Shown: positions 46,331 through 56,157 of the stretch, one piece after another | Layout of the letters: each line of letters starts with the position of its first letter | Numbering within the stretch: the stretch's first letter is position 1 | Assembly: GCF_014076845.1 (NCBI RefSeq) | Contig: NZ_JACGUT010000047.1 | Location: forward strand, 1 to 64,000 | Origin: Colwellia sp. MB3u-41 | GTDB lineage: Bacteria > Pseudomonadota > Gammaproteobacteria > Enterobacterales > Alteromonadaceae | DNA: 64,000 bases | Direction of reading: 5' to 3' | Notes under the pieces: generated by a model | Told to the model about the DNA's origin: nothing | What the model saw: only the letters and a program-made list of their open reading frames with translations | The model's database searches: none | Position numbers and translations under genes: made by a program

Positions 46331-47563
46331 TCAATACTTTTGCTTATCACTTTCGCCTTTATTTGAATCATCAATAATCGCTCCAGCTTTAATCCAATGT
46401 GCTAGTTGCGCTCTTTCTTTGTCAGTTATATTAGTTTTATTGAGTAAAGGCATATCTTGACTATCAATTACCCGTGCTTTTATCCGAGGTGCCCACTGCT
46501 TAAGTTGTGCTTGAGTATCAAGCATTACACCTGCAGGAGCTGAGCTGAACACATCATCAGTGGGGGTTGCTGAATGACATGTCGTGCAACGTTGCTGCAC
46601 AATACTCATTGCGGTACTTGCATTAACCGCTGCTAATTTGTCAGCGCTACTATCAGCTGATTTTGGCGCTATGACAATAGCGAGGGCTATTGTAGCCAAG
46701 CCTGCAGCAATAAGTATCATCGGTTTTTGCTTACCAAAGTGGCGAAGAATAAAATATTGTCTCGCTGCACCCGTAATAATAATTATCGCCACTAATACCG
46801 CCCAGTTATAAGGTTGGTTATAAGTAATGGGATAATGATTAGAGATCATAATGAACAAGACTGGCAAGGTGGTATAGGTATTAAAAGTTGACCGTAATTT
46901 CGCTTTTTGTGCATATTTTGGATCAGGGGCTTCGCCGCTTTCAACAGCCGCAACTAAAGCACGTTGTGCAGGCATAATACCGCGAAATACATTACCCGCC
47001 ATAATGGTACCTATTACAGCACCAACATGAATAAAGGCACCTCGAGCACTAAAAACTTGGCTTAATCCATACGCTAAACCTGCGCCCATAAGCAATAATA
47101 CCAGCGCAAAAAGCACTGAATGGTTAGCCAGTCTAGTCATACACATCAATTCATAAGCTAACCAGCTACCAAATATTACTGACAAGCCGATAATTATCGC
47201 CTGCATTTGACTAATATCGGCAACACGAGGGTCAATAAGATAGGATTCTGCGCCAACATAATACATTACAATTAGCAGTGCAAAACCGGTTAACCACGTA
47301 CTGTAAGCTTCCCATTTAAACCAATGTAACGTCGTTGGCATTTTTTCTGGTGCAAGTTGATATTTAGCCACTTCATAAAAACCACCACCATGAATAGCCC
47401 AAAGGTCGCCTTTAATGCCTTTGTCTGCTTTCCACTGTGGTGGTGTTTCAAGGTGATTGTCTAACCACACAAAATAAAATGACGCGCCAATCCAAGCAAC
47501 GCCCGTGACTAAATGTAGAAAGCGTAAAATTAAGTTAAGCCATTCAGCAATATATGGATCCAT
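46331..47563 (-). CDS. puuD: Membrane urate hydroxylase PuuD with cytochrome c tail
   Basis: The 410-aa protein has about eight membrane helices (first: LILRFLHLVTGVAWIGASFY) in the DUF989/PuuD pattern (HGGGFYEVAKYQLAPEKMPT, LHWFKWEAYSTWLTGF). A C-terminal cytochrome c domain follows with heme site CTTCH (about residues 331-335) and a late Met ligand candidate (DSQDMPLLNK). It oxidises urate to 5-hydroxyisourate with electrons leaving through the heme, in place of a soluble uricase. It is the last gene of the purine operon, 40 bases after guaD. Confidence 0.9.
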   Translation of the reverse strand: MDPYIAEWLNLILRFLHLVTGVAWIGASFYFVWLDNHLETPPQWKADKGIKGDLWAIHGGGFYEVAKYQLAPEKMPTTLHWFKWEAYSTWLTGFALLIVMYYVGAESYLIDPRVADISQMQAIIIGLSVIFGSWLAYELMCMTRLANHSVLFALVLLLMGAGLAYGLSQVFSARGAFIHVGAVIGTIMAGNVFRGIMPAQRALVAAVESGEAPDPKYAQKAKLRSTFNTYTTLPVLFIMISNHYPITYNQPYNWAVLVAIIIITGAARQYFILRHFGKQKPMILIAAGLATIALAIVIAPKSADSSADKLAAVNASTAMSIVQQRCTTCHSATPTDDVFSSAPAGVMLDTQAQLKQWAPRIKARVIDSQDMPLLNKTNITDKERAQLAHWIKAGAIIDDSNKGESDKQKY

Positions 47564-47603
47564 ATTTTTTCCTACTTATTAATTCTTATAATTATTGTGT
47601 GCG

Positions 47604-48929
47604 CTAATCGTAATGAATATTGGCTAACTCGCCCTGTATATAAGTAGCCTTAACCGCACGGTCATCGCCTAATATAGTAAAAGAGAATAGTTTTTCTGCC
47701 AGTGTTTGGCACTGCTCTAATCTCAACTTAATTAATGGCGTTGCATGATAATCAAGTACGATAAAATCAGCTTCACAGCCCGGTAAAAAATTACCTATCG
47801 TACCTTCTAAATCTAATGCCCTCGCGCCGCCTAATGTTGCCAAGTAGAACGACTGCAGCGAATCAAGTTTTTTACCTCTAAGCTGTTGTGTTTTGTAGGC
47901 ATCTTTTAATGTTTCTAATATTGAAAAGCTTGTTCCTGCGCCAATATCAGTCCCTAAACCCACTTTAATATTGTGTTGCTGTGCAACATCAAGTTTAAAG
48001 AGTCCGCTGCCTAAAAATAAGTTTGAACTTGGACAAAAGGATAAAGCAGAATTAGACTGGGCTAAGTCTTTATATTCAGCGTCACATAAATGTATGCCGT
48101 GAGCAAAAATACTGCGTTCACCGAGTAACTCATGTTTTTTATAGACATCCAGATAGTTTTCACAATCTGGGTTGAGTGATTTAACCCATTCCATTTCTTT
48201 CAAGTTTTCAGACAAATGAGTTTGCATATAAACACCTGGATATTCTTTTAACAATTGTCCTGCCAAACTTAACTGTTGATCACTGCTGGTTGGCGCAAAC
48301 CTAGGCGTTACTGCGTATTGCAAGCGGCCTCTTCCATGCCAATTTTCGATAAGCTGTTTGGAGTCATCATAACTACTTTGCGCGGTATCGATTAAATCTA
48401 TCGGTGCATTTCTGTCCATCATCACTTTGCCAGCAATCATTCGTAGATTTTTACGTAAAGCCACTTCAAAAAAAGCATCGACTGATTCAGGATGCACGGT
48501 ACCAAAGACAAGTGCTGTTGTTGTACCACTGCTAAGTAATTCATTTAAGAAAAACTCGCTAATTTTGCTCGCGTACGCTTTATCAGCAAACTTTTTTTCG
48601 GTAGGAAAGGTATAATCTTCTAACCACTGAAGTAATTGCTCACCATAACTTCCTATCATTTCAGTTTGAGGATAATGGATATGGGTATCAATAAACCCAG
48701 GAACGATTAGGCCATTTTTAATGTGTGTAACGACGATAGCACTGTCTAAATTAACTAAGATAGCTTTTGCAGTACCGAGTTGTTTAACTTTGCCATTTTC
48801 TATAAGCAAAAGACCATCTTCAAAATACTGATAGCCGCACGATTCGTTTTGCTCAGTATTTTGGCAAGACGTTAAGGCAGGGTCTTCTGTGAAGTGTAAA
48901 ATTTCACCACGAAAAGCTTTTACTGACAT
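47604..48929 (-). CDS. guaD: Guanine deaminase
   Basis: The 441-aa amidohydrolase has GFIDTHIHYPQTEMIGSYGE (metal His pair), QTHLSENLKEMEWV, FAHGIHLCDAEY and GLGTDIGAGTSFSILETL. These are the signatures of guanine deaminase (GuaD/TRZ-ATZ). It converts guanine to xanthine with zinc and feeds XdhAB. Start ATG 48929 lies four bases after the allA stop, so the genes are coupled. Confidence 0.95.
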   Translation of the reverse strand: MSVKAFRGEILHFTEDPALTSCQNTEQNESCGYQYFEDGLLLIENGKVKQLGTAKAILVNLDSAIVVTHIKNGLIVPGFIDTHIHYPQTEMIGSYGEQLLQWLEDYTFPTEKKFADKAYASKISEFFLNELLSSGTTTALVFGTVHPESVDAFFEVALRKNLRMIAGKVMMDRNAPIDLIDTAQSSYDDSKQLIENWHGRGRLQYAVTPRFAPTSSDQQLSLAGQLLKEYPGVYMQTHLSENLKEMEWVKSLNPDCENYLDVYKKHELLGERSIFAHGIHLCDAEYKDLAQSNSALSFCPSSNLFLGSGLFKLDVAQQHNIKVGLGTDIGAGTSFSILETLKDAYKTQQLRGKKLDSLQSFYLATLGGARALDLEGTIGNFLPGCEADFIVLDYHATPLIKLRLEQCQTLAEKLFSFTILGDDRAVKATYIQGELANIHYD

Positions 48930-48933
48930 CGAC

Positions 48934-49467
48934 TTAATAGTTCCTGTTGTCTAAATTAAAATGAATGGTTATTGTATTTTCTAACGTAACTTCATCGCAG
49001 TTTTTACCGACACCTTGTCGGTCAACAACTAAGAAGTCAGACGTTTTACCTAACGCTAAACTATAGTGATGCCACGTACCTTTATGGTAATTAACACCTT
49101 GGTTTCCTTGGGCAATAAAGATCTGAAGCTTGGTCACGTCAAATTCGCCCTTTGGTGCAACCACAACAAGGTAAGCGTTAACAGACAAAGGATAGAATGC
49201 TTGACTAGATAAGGGATGACGCTCCATACAATCAATCGTTAACTGCCCTTTCTTATCATTAATTTCGCAACATGCTTTTGGCGATGAACGAAAAACACTG
49301 ATAATGCCTTGTCCTGCTTCATCGGTAACGTCAAGGGATGTTAACGCATGATATCTTTGTGTTAGGCCATAATTTATTGATATTTTTTCAGCATCATCAC
49401 TGACTTCAATAACGTCACCAAAAGGTTCAAATGCCTCTCGGGTAAGTGGCTTAGCATGTAACTCCAT
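48934..49467 (-). CDS. allA: Ureidoglycolate lyase
   Basis: The start is ATG 49467, one base after the uraH stop (TAG-T-ATG); the longer frame overlaps uraH and is less likely. The 177-aa protein has LTREAFEPFGDVIEV, HPLSSQAFYPLSVNAYLVVV and GVNYHKGTWHHYSLALG, the beta-barrel pattern of AllA. It splits ureidoglycolate into glyoxylate and urea. This completes the route from urate to glyoxylate in the same operon. Confidence 0.93.
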   Translation of the reverse strand: MELHAKPLTREAFEPFGDVIEVSDDAEKISINYGLTQRYHALTSLDVTDEAGQGIISVFRSSPKACCEINDKKGQLTIDCMERHPLSSQAFYPLSVNAYLVVVAPKGEFDVTKLQIFIAQGNQGVNYHKGTWHHYSLALGKTSDFLVVDRQGVGKNCDEVTLENTITIHFNLDNRNY

Positions 49468-49468
49468 A

Positions 49469-49813
49469 CTAGCTACCACGATAGGTTGAGTAACCAAAAG
49501 CCGTCAGCAATAAGGGAATATGGTAATGGTCACCATCTCCACTAATATTAAAAACAATATCAACGTAAGGGTAAAATGCTTGTTCGTTCAGCGCGCTAAA
49601 GTAATCACTAATAGCAAAATGAACGCGGTAACTCCCAGCAGGCAATACCCGATTTTGTTCAAGTAAAGCAGGTACTCGCCCATCAGCATTTGTTTTACCT
49701 TGTGCTAATAGCAACCATTCTCCTTCATTATTACTGTTAAACAGTGAAATGGTAATACCTGCAGCGGGTTTACCGCGACTTGTGTCTAATACATGCGAAG
49801 TTATTTGACTCAT
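49469..49813 (-). CDS. uraH: 5-hydroxyisourate hydrolase (transthyretin-like)
   Basis: The 114-aa protein has the family's three markers: SHVLDTSRGKPAAG, the middle GRVPALLEQ part (Arg), and the C-terminal YSTYRGS. It hydrolyses 5-hydroxyisourate, the product of PuuD, to OHCU. No signal peptide is present. Start and stop abut uraD (4-base gap) and allA (1-base gap). Confidence 0.96.
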   Translation of the reverse strand: MSQITSHVLDTSRGKPAAGITISLFNSNNEGEWLLLAQGKTNADGRVPALLEQNRVLPAGSYRVHFAISDYFSALNEQAFYPYVDIVFNISGDGDHYHIPLLLTAFGYSTYRGS

Positions 49814-49817
49814 CGTT

Positions 49818-50363
49818 TTATATCTCTTTTACGTTTGAAGCAGTGTTTATAGTCACAGGCGTTTCGATCATTTTTTCAATTCTGATCTGCAAAATTTTTC
49901 TTTGCTCTTCTGCAGCGTTAATAATTTCATCGGATCTTTCATTAACAATACGTTGACTCAATATTTCTAACATCTGCGACGCTGTTTTACCGGTGGCGCA
50001 AACAATAAAAATGAAAGCAAATTTTTCTTGATAGTCATCATTTAATTGCTTTAACTGAGTTAACGTTTTTTCTGTTGCGGTGTTCACACCCGATTGCTCA
50101 CCCGCTGCTATTTTTTCTGTTGAGCGATATTTTTCTCTTAAACTTGATACATCACCAATTTTGGGATGCCCTTCAAAAGCTTGCAAATAATCAGCTTCCG
50201 TCAAACCTTGCCAGCTGATGTTAGCTTGCTCTTTTAGAGCTTCAACATGATTAAATGGCATGGCTGCAACCATTCTGTCAACCCAGGTATTAGCCGTACA
50301 GCACTGCATAAATTCAAGTTGTGCTGCTTCAGGTGCTAATTTATTTAACGCTGAAATTTTCAT
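49818..50363 (-). CDS. uraD: OHCU decarboxylase
   Basis: The 181-aa helical protein carries WVDRMVAAMPF, FEGHPKIGDVSSLREKY (catalytic His-Pro-x-Ile-Gly) and FAFIFIVCATGKTASQML. It decarboxylates 2-oxo-4-hydroxy-4-carboxy-5-ureidoimidazoline to S-allantoin. It lies nine bases after alc and four before uraH. Confidence 0.96.
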   Translation of the reverse strand: MKISALNKLAPEAAQLEFMQCCTANTWVDRMVAAMPFNHVEALKEQANISWQGLTEADYLQAFEGHPKIGDVSSLREKYRSTEKIAAGEQSGVNTATEKTLTQLKQLNDDYQEKFAFIFIVCATGKTASQMLEILSQRIVNERSDEIINAAEEQRKILQIRIEKMIETPVTINTASNVKEI

Positions 50364-50372
50364 ATTCTTTAG

Positions 50373-51404
50373 TTACCCCACGTAGCCCATAATGCGCATT
50401 CGACTAACACCACCATCAGGGTAGATATTTAATCTGACATGACTAAAAGACTGTTTATTATCGTCGACAACAAACCACTGCTCTCTATCAGCGTAAAGCT
50501 TTGTTTGGTCGATAATAGTTTGCCATTTCATCTCATCTAAAGCCGTTATGCTTTTTTCAGCATAAGCACCTTCTAACTTGAATGTGTCAGGGAAGTTACC
50601 TTTGAAGTGGCAGGTATCAATGAGTACTTTTTTGATTTGAGCGACTTTCGCCAATTCAATAATGATCCAGTCAGGTCCGGGGTCTCGGCGACGTTTAGTT
50701 TCCCAACCATCACCCATATCTTTACCACGACCCGGCATAATTAAATTGTTTTTATCACTAAAAAACATATCGCTACATAACAGGGCTTTACCACCATTGG
50801 TAATAGCAGCAACATCAATTAACTCGCCTGTTAAAAATTGCGGCCAATCAGCGACAACTTCACCATAAACGCGGAATCTTGCAACACCACCGTCTGGGAA
50901 TATATTTAAACGTACATGTGTCCAAACTTGTTCGCTTTGCACGGCAAATACATTTTGGCTATGCGCATGAGTTTCATGCTTCGTTAATATTTCTGTCCAT
51001 TGCGTGCTGTCATCAGGGTTATCTATTGAAATACAGCCTTCAATGCTAATTTGTGCGGGTGCGTTACCACGGAAAAAATTAGTATCCACGTCTACGCCTT
51101 TAATAATTCCTGGCGTACCTAAACGGATAACGCACCAATCGAATGCTCGACCATTGTCACGACCATAGCTTCTGCGTGATTCCCAACCGTCCATCCATTT
51201 ACCACGGTCAGTATATTTATCATCAATAAAAATGCCACGACCAGGCTTAAGTAAGTTTTCCATTTCTGCAAAGAAATCATCACTACACGCGATAGTCTCT
51301 CCACCAATACGTTTTGACGCTAAATCAACATAGTTACTGGTTATAGTGTCCAATAAAGTATCAATACTTTTTGTATCTGAAGTGTTTACGGTTAAATCAT
51401 TCAT
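50373..51404 (-). CDS. alc: Allantoicase
   Basis: The 343-aa protein consists of two similar jelly-roll halves, each with the marker DGWE(S/T)(K/R)R followed by DWCVIRLGTPG or DWIIIELAKVA, and each ending in HVRLNIFPDGGVARFRVYG or HVRLNIYPDGGVSRMRIMG. It hydrolyses allantoate to ureidoglycolate and urea. It lies 59 bases after allB, the only real gap in the upper operon, where a secondary promoter or processing site could sit. The ribosome site is AAAGAGAA. Confidence 0.95.
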   Translation of the reverse strand: MNDLTVNTSDTKSIDTLLDTITSNYVDLASKRIGGETIACSDDFFAEMENLLKPGRGIFIDDKYTDRGKWMDGWESRRSYGRDNGRAFDWCVIRLGTPGIIKGVDVDTNFFRGNAPAQISIEGCISIDNPDDSTQWTEILTKHETHAHSQNVFAVQSEQVWTHVRLNIFPDGGVARFRVYGEVVADWPQFLTGELIDVAAITNGGKALLCSDMFFSDKNNLIMPGRGKDMGDGWETKRRRDPGPDWIIIELAKVAQIKKVLIDTCHFKGNFPDTFKLEGAYAEKSITALDEMKWQTIIDQTKLYADREQWFVVDDNKQSFSHVRLNIYPDGGVSRMRIMGYVG

Positions 51405-51463
51405 TTAAATTCTCTTTCATTAATGCTTTTATTATTAAATTTAGCTTTTATTTAACGCGCGTA

Positions 51464-52831
51464 TTAGTAGTTATGTTTCAACAAAGTATTGCCTTGAGGT
51501 TGACCGATAATGTCTTGCTCGCTATAAACCAGTTGGCCACGGAGATAAGTTTTGCTGACTTCGCCCGTTACTTTTTTACCAACATAAGGGGTGATTTTAT
51601 GTTTATGTTTGATCATATCACTACTAATAATGACTTCTTTTTCATCATCGAATACTAAAATGTCTGCATAAGCGCCTACAGCGATTTTTCCTTTTTTGTC
51701 ATCTAAACCAACGAATTGAGCCGTTGCTGTCGACATTAAATGACTAATGTCTGATAACGTAAAACCGCGTTGTTTTGCTTCCGTCCAAATTAAAGGTAAA
51801 CCAAATTGTAGTGCTGATATGCCTCCCCACGCACTCTCTAAGTCGCCAGAGTCAATTTTTTTCAACTCAGGCGTACAAGGAGAATGGTCAGAGACAATAA
51901 AATCAATATCACCGGCCTTTAATGCTTGCCAAAGTTTTTGTCTGTTTTCATCTTCTCGTATCGGCGGACAACATTTAAAAAGGGTTTTTCCATCAGGAAT
52001 TTCTTCAGAAAACAGCGTCAAATAATGAGGGCACGTTTCCGCGGTAAACTTCAGGCCTGCTTTTTTGGCATAAATGATTTTTTCTAATGCATCACTTGAT
52101 GATAAATGCACAATATGGATGTGAGCATCAACCCCTTCCGCTTTAGCTTCTTCGCCCAACGAGACCATTAGATCAATAGCGTCGTTCTCCCATGACCTTG
52201 GTCTAGAGTCGAGAAAACTTTGGTATTTATCGCCAATTTCCTGTGGTTCGTTATGCGCTTTATCTAATTCAGCATGGATCAAATATGGCACCTGATGTTT
52301 TGCCATAATCGGTAGTGCTTTTTTAACGTCTTCACCACTCACATTTGGGAATTCATCTACACCAGAATGTATTAAGAAACTTTTTGCGCCTAAAACGCCA
52401 GCACTCAACAATTCATCTAATTGTGCGCCATTGTTCTCAAGACTTTGGGGGATAACGCCGCCCCAAAACCCACAATCTACCCAAAGTTTTCCTTTAAGCG
52501 CTTGCAGTTTAATATCTAAGGCTTCTTTTGTAACGGTTGCTGGAATACAATTAAGTGGCATATCAACTAATGTTGTAATACCGCCAGCTGCGGCTGCTTG
52601 TGTAGCTGTGTTAAAGCCTTCCCAGTCGGTACGTCCGGGCTCGTTTATATGTACATGAGTATCAACTAACCCCGGCATTATCACTAAATTACCGTGATCT
52701 ATTAACTCGCATTCAACTTCACATTCGTAAGGTAGTAAGGTATCAATTAAGCCGTTAATAATAATGATGGTCGCAGCTTTTACACCGTTTGGTGTGATCA
52801 CACGTTTTGAGCGCAGTGCGAAATTATTCAT
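51464..52831 (-). CDS. allB: Allantoinase
   Basis: The 455-aa cyclic amidohydrolase has GLVDTHVHINEPGRTDWEGF, IVHLSSSDALEKI, ETCPHYLTLF and IVSDHSPCTPELK, the metal-site set of allantoinase. It opens allantoin to allantoate. Its ATG overlaps the xdhC stop by eight bases (ATGAATAA), which couples the two. Confidence 0.96.
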   Translation of the reverse strand: MNNFALRSKRVITPNGVKAATIIIINGLIDTLLPYECEVECELIDHGNLVIMPGLVDTHVHINEPGRTDWEGFNTATQAAAAGGITTLVDMPLNCIPATVTKEALDIKLQALKGKLWVDCGFWGGVIPQSLENNGAQLDELLSAGVLGAKSFLIHSGVDEFPNVSGEDVKKALPIMAKHQVPYLIHAELDKAHNEPQEIGDKYQSFLDSRPRSWENDAIDLMVSLGEEAKAEGVDAHIHIVHLSSSDALEKIIYAKKAGLKFTAETCPHYLTLFSEEIPDGKTLFKCCPPIREDENRQKLWQALKAGDIDFIVSDHSPCTPELKKIDSGDLESAWGGISALQFGLPLIWTEAKQRGFTLSDISHLMSTATAQFVGLDDKKGKIAVGAYADILVFDDEKEVIISSDMIKHKHKITPYVGKKVTGEVSKTYLRGQLVYSEQDIIGQPQGNTLLKHNY

Positions 52832-53792
52832 TTATCTTCTCCGTAACCGATTTACTGAGTATAGGTTCATTATTGTTTTGGCTAGTATTTTTAAAATTTT
52901 CACTTTTAAGATCCGCACGTTTAAGGTTAGAGCCGCTATTGAGTAACGGTGCTAACGCTTTAAAACTAATGCCTTGAGCCTTACTTGAGTGATGACTAGC
53001 ATTGTCATCTTTTTGATATAAACCGATAACTTCTGCCGCAATAGATACGGCAACTTCCATAGGTCGTTTACCCGGGACTTCGCTTAAGCCAATAGGACAC
53101 TTGAGTTGTTCTATTGCTTCTTGGCTGAATTCTCTATGTTTTAAACGGTGCTGAAAGCGCTTCCATTTTGTCTCAGAACCAATAAGACCCGCGTATGCAA
53201 AGTCACCTCGCTTTAATAGCGCCTGACAAAGTTCGAAATCTAATTGGTGATTATGGGTCATAATGATAAAAAAGCTGCCTGCTGGCATATTGGCAATTTC
53301 GTCAACAGGGTTGTCACTAACAATACATTCAACATTATGAAGCCGATTATCAAGCATTTGGGCTGGAAATTGTGCTTCACGGTTATCTACCCATTTTACC
53401 TGACAAGGCAAATCAGCCAGTATAGTCGTTAACGCTTTACCAACATGCCCTGCACCAAAGAGCATTATTTGAGTTTTACACGCCGCAAAGCTTTCAAACA
53501 AAACCGTACAATCACCACCACAACATTGGCCTAACGTAGCGCCTAAAGAAAAATGTTCAATATGTTGATTTTCATCCTTGTCGGCTAATAATTTATGTGC
53601 AATAGCGATAGACTTAAATTCTAAGTGCCCACCACCAATCGTGTCATAAGTCGACTTGGCAGTAACAACCATTTTTGTACCCGAATTTCTTGGCGCAGAG
53701 CCATGAACACCAATAATAGTAAGCAGTACAAATGCTTCACCTTTAGCCTTTAATAAGCTAACAACTTCAGACCAACGTTGACGATTATCCAT
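52824..53792 (-). CDS. xdhC: Xanthine dehydrogenase accessory protein XdhC
   Basis: The start is ATG 53792, overlapping the xdhB stop by eight bases (ATGGATAA); a TTG three codons earlier is less likely. The 322-aa protein has VTIIGVHGSAPRNSGTKMVV-like N-terminal features (TIIGVHGSAPRNSGTKM), LGQCCGGDCTVLFE, and a Rossmann-type half (IMLFGAGHVGKALTTIL, IMTHNHQLDFELC). XdhC carries the molybdenum cofactor, adds the essential sulfido ligand through its partner and inserts it into XdhB. Confidence 0.95.
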   Translation of the reverse strand: MDNRQRWSEVVSLLKAKGEAFVLLTIIGVHGSAPRNSGTKMVVTAKSTYDTIGGGHLEFKSIAIAHKLLADKDENQHIEHFSLGATLGQCCGGDCTVLFESFAACKTQIMLFGAGHVGKALTTILADLPCQVKWVDNREAQFPAQMLDNRLHNVECIVSDNPVDEIANMPAGSFFIIMTHNHQLDFELCQALLKRGDFAYAGLIGSETKWKRFQHRLKHREFSQEAIEQLKCPIGLSEVPGKRPMEVAVSIAAEVIGLYQKDDNASHHSSKAQGISFKALAPLLNSGSNLKRADLKSENFKNTSQNNNEPILSKSVTEKINE

Positions 53793-56157
53793 TTTCAACA
53801 ATCCGCTGTTGCGCTGTTATCAATTGTACAGCTTTCAAAACTCGCTCTGGTGTAGCAGGTGTATCAAGAGATGGAATAACGCCTTTAACTCTGTCTTTAA
53901 CATCAACAGAATTAGCAATGGCTGCTCGCAATGCTGACCATACCGAAATAGCCAACATAAACGGAGGTTCGCCAACCGCTTTAGAGTGGTAAATTGTTGC
54001 TTCGCGATTAGGCGAATCTTTTAACAACTCAACATTAAATACTTTAGGTGCATCACTAATCGCAGGAATCTTATATGTTGCAGGTCCCGTTGTTAACAAA
54101 CGTCCTTTATCATTCCAATGCAATTCTTCTGAGGTTAACCAACCGACACCTTGAATGTAACCGCCTTCAATTTGGCCAATATCGATGGCGGGATTTAAAG
54201 AATCTCCAACATCATGTAAAATATCGGTTTGCAATAATTTGTATTCACCCGTTAGCGTATCGATTATTACTTCAGATACTGAGGCACCCATCGCAAAATA
54301 AAAGAAAGGCCTACCTGTTGCATTCTCTCTATCGTAATGAATTTTAGGTGTACGGTAAAAACCGGTTGACGATAAGGAAACACGAGCAAAATACGCTTTT
54401 TGAACCAGTTCAACAAAACTGATTTTGTCTTTACCTGCTTTAACAGCATCTTCACTAAAAGTAATATCGTTGTTGTCTACTTTAAAATGCTCAACCGCAA
54501 AATCAATCAATCTTTGCTTAATCGTTTGTGCGGCGTTTTGAGCGGCTTTACCATTAAGATCTGTCCCTGAAGAGGCCGCAGTTGGTGAAGCATTAGGTAC
54601 TTTGTCGGTTCGGGTTGCAGAGACCTTTACGTTATCAACATCAATACCAAAAACCTGAGCAACTATCTGGGCGATTTTAGTATGTAACCCTTGACCCATT
54701 TCTGTGCCGCCGTGCGTTACGTCTACGCTACCGTCGGTATAGATATTAATCAACGCACCTGCTTGATTTAAATGCTGCGCAGTAAACGAAATACCAAATT
54801 TAACAGGCGTAAGTGAAAGGCCTTTTTTAAGAAATTTACTACTAGCATTAAAATCCACTATTTCTTGAAGACGTTCAGTATATCGAGCGTTTGCTTCAAG
54901 TTTTGATATCATCTCGCTTAAATTATTATGTTCAACTTGCTGATGATACGGCGTAATATTGCGATCATCGGTGCCATAAAGATTCGCTTTACGAACGGCT
55001 AAAGGATCTAATCCTAGAGAATAGGCAATGTCGTCCATTACGCATTCAATGATCATCATGCCTTGTGGTCCACCAAAACCTCGAAAAGCCGTATTAGATG
55101 CTGTATTTGTTTTACAACGATTGCCAGTAATACTCACTTGGTCCAAGTAATACCCGTTATCGGCATGAAACATCGCTCTGTCAACAATAGCGTCTGATAA
55201 ATCAGGCGAGTAACCACAATTACCGTTAACGGTTAAATCAATTCCTTCAATAATACCTTGATCGTTAAAGCCCACTTGATAGTGATTTTCAAAGGGGTGT
55301 CGCTTACCTGTCATCATCATATCGTCTGAACGGTTTAGACGAATTTTTACTGCTTTTTGCGTTTTATTCGCTAGCACAGCCGCTAAACAAGCCCAACCAG
55401 CAGCTTGGGTTTCTTTGCCACCAAAGCCGCCACCCATGCGTTTCATATCGACAACGACACGATTAAAGGGAATACCTAAAACTTCAGCAACAAGCTTTTG
55501 TACTTCAGCGGGATGTTGGCTTGATGAATAAACGGTCATACCGCCATCTTCGGTTGGAATAACACTAGCAACTTGACCTTCAAGATAAAAATGTTCTTGT
55601 CCACCAATAGCAATTTTACCACTAAGTTTATGCTTAGCTTGCTTAATTGCGATTGCGCTATTTCCTCTTTTCATACTATGTGGCGGTCTAACAAAACTTT
55701 TGGCCGCTAACGCTTCATCAATACTAAGCACAGGCTTAGTTTCTTTATACTCAATTTTCGCAAGCGCTACTGCTTGTTTAGCGAGGTCATGACTTGTTGC
55801 TGCCACTGCAAAAATAGCTTGACCATAAAATTCGACAACATCGTTTGTTAATATCGGATCACCCGGAAAAACAGGGCCAATGTCTGTATGGCCGACAATG
55901 TCATCAAGGGTAATAACCGCCATAACACCTTTTGCGGTAAGCACTGCGGTCAAATCTATCGCCGTAATATTACCACTGGCAATGGTTGCCATACCTACGG
56001 CTGCGTGCAGTTGTCCTAACGACTCTAACTTATCGTCAGTGTATACAGCTTTGCCGGTCACGTGCATTTCAGCGCTTTCATGCTTAGTAGAGCGCCCTAC
56101 TGCACCTGTATTGCTTTTCTTATTTTTTTGCTTATCTGCATCAGTCAATTTACGCAT
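53785..56157 (-). CDS. xdhB: Xanthine dehydrogenase, molybdopterin subunit
   Basis: I choose ATG 56157, which overlaps the xdhA stop by eight bases (ATGCGTAA) and has GGAG seven bases upstream; an in-frame ATG four codons earlier is possible. The 790-aa protein has ALAKIEYKETKPVLSIDEAL, GGQEHFYLEGQ, RMGGGFGGKET, the AFRGFGGPQGM block and GTEMGQGLHTKIAQI, typical of the molybdenum subunit, and the active-site Glu near the end (KAVGEPPFMLAISVW). It oxidises hypoxanthine and xanthine to urate in the cytosol. Confidence 0.96.
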   Translation of the reverse strand: MRKLTDADKQKNKKSNTGAVGRSTKHESAEMHVTGKAVYTDDKLESLGQLHAAVGMATIASGNITAIDLTAVLTAKGVMAVITLDDIVGHTDIGPVFPGDPILTNDVVEFYGQAIFAVAATSHDLAKQAVALAKIEYKETKPVLSIDEALAAKSFVRPPHSMKRGNSAIAIKQAKHKLSGKIAIGGQEHFYLEGQVASVIPTEDGGMTVYSSSQHPAEVQKLVAEVLGIPFNRVVVDMKRMGGGFGGKETQAAGWACLAAVLANKTQKAVKIRLNRSDDMMMTGKRHPFENHYQVGFNDQGIIEGIDLTVNGNCGYSPDLSDAIVDRAMFHADNGYYLDQVSITGNRCKTNTASNTAFRGFGGPQGMMIIECVMDDIAYSLGLDPLAVRKANLYGTDDRNITPYHQQVEHNNLSEMISKLEANARYTERLQEIVDFNASSKFLKKGLSLTPVKFGISFTAQHLNQAGALINIYTDGSVDVTHGGTEMGQGLHTKIAQIVAQVFGIDVDNVKVSATRTDKVPNASPTAASSGTDLNGKAAQNAAQTIKQRLIDFAVEHFKVDNNDITFSEDAVKAGKDKISFVELVQKAYFARVSLSSTGFYRTPKIHYDRENATGRPFFYFAMGASVSEVIIDTLTGEYKLLQTDILHDVGDSLNPAIDIGQIEGGYIQGVGWLTSEELHWNDKGRLLTTGPATYKIPAISDAPKVFNVELLKDSPNREATIYHSKAVGEPPFMLAISVWSALRAAIANSVDVKDRVKGVIPSLDTPATPERVLKAVQLITAQQRIVENG

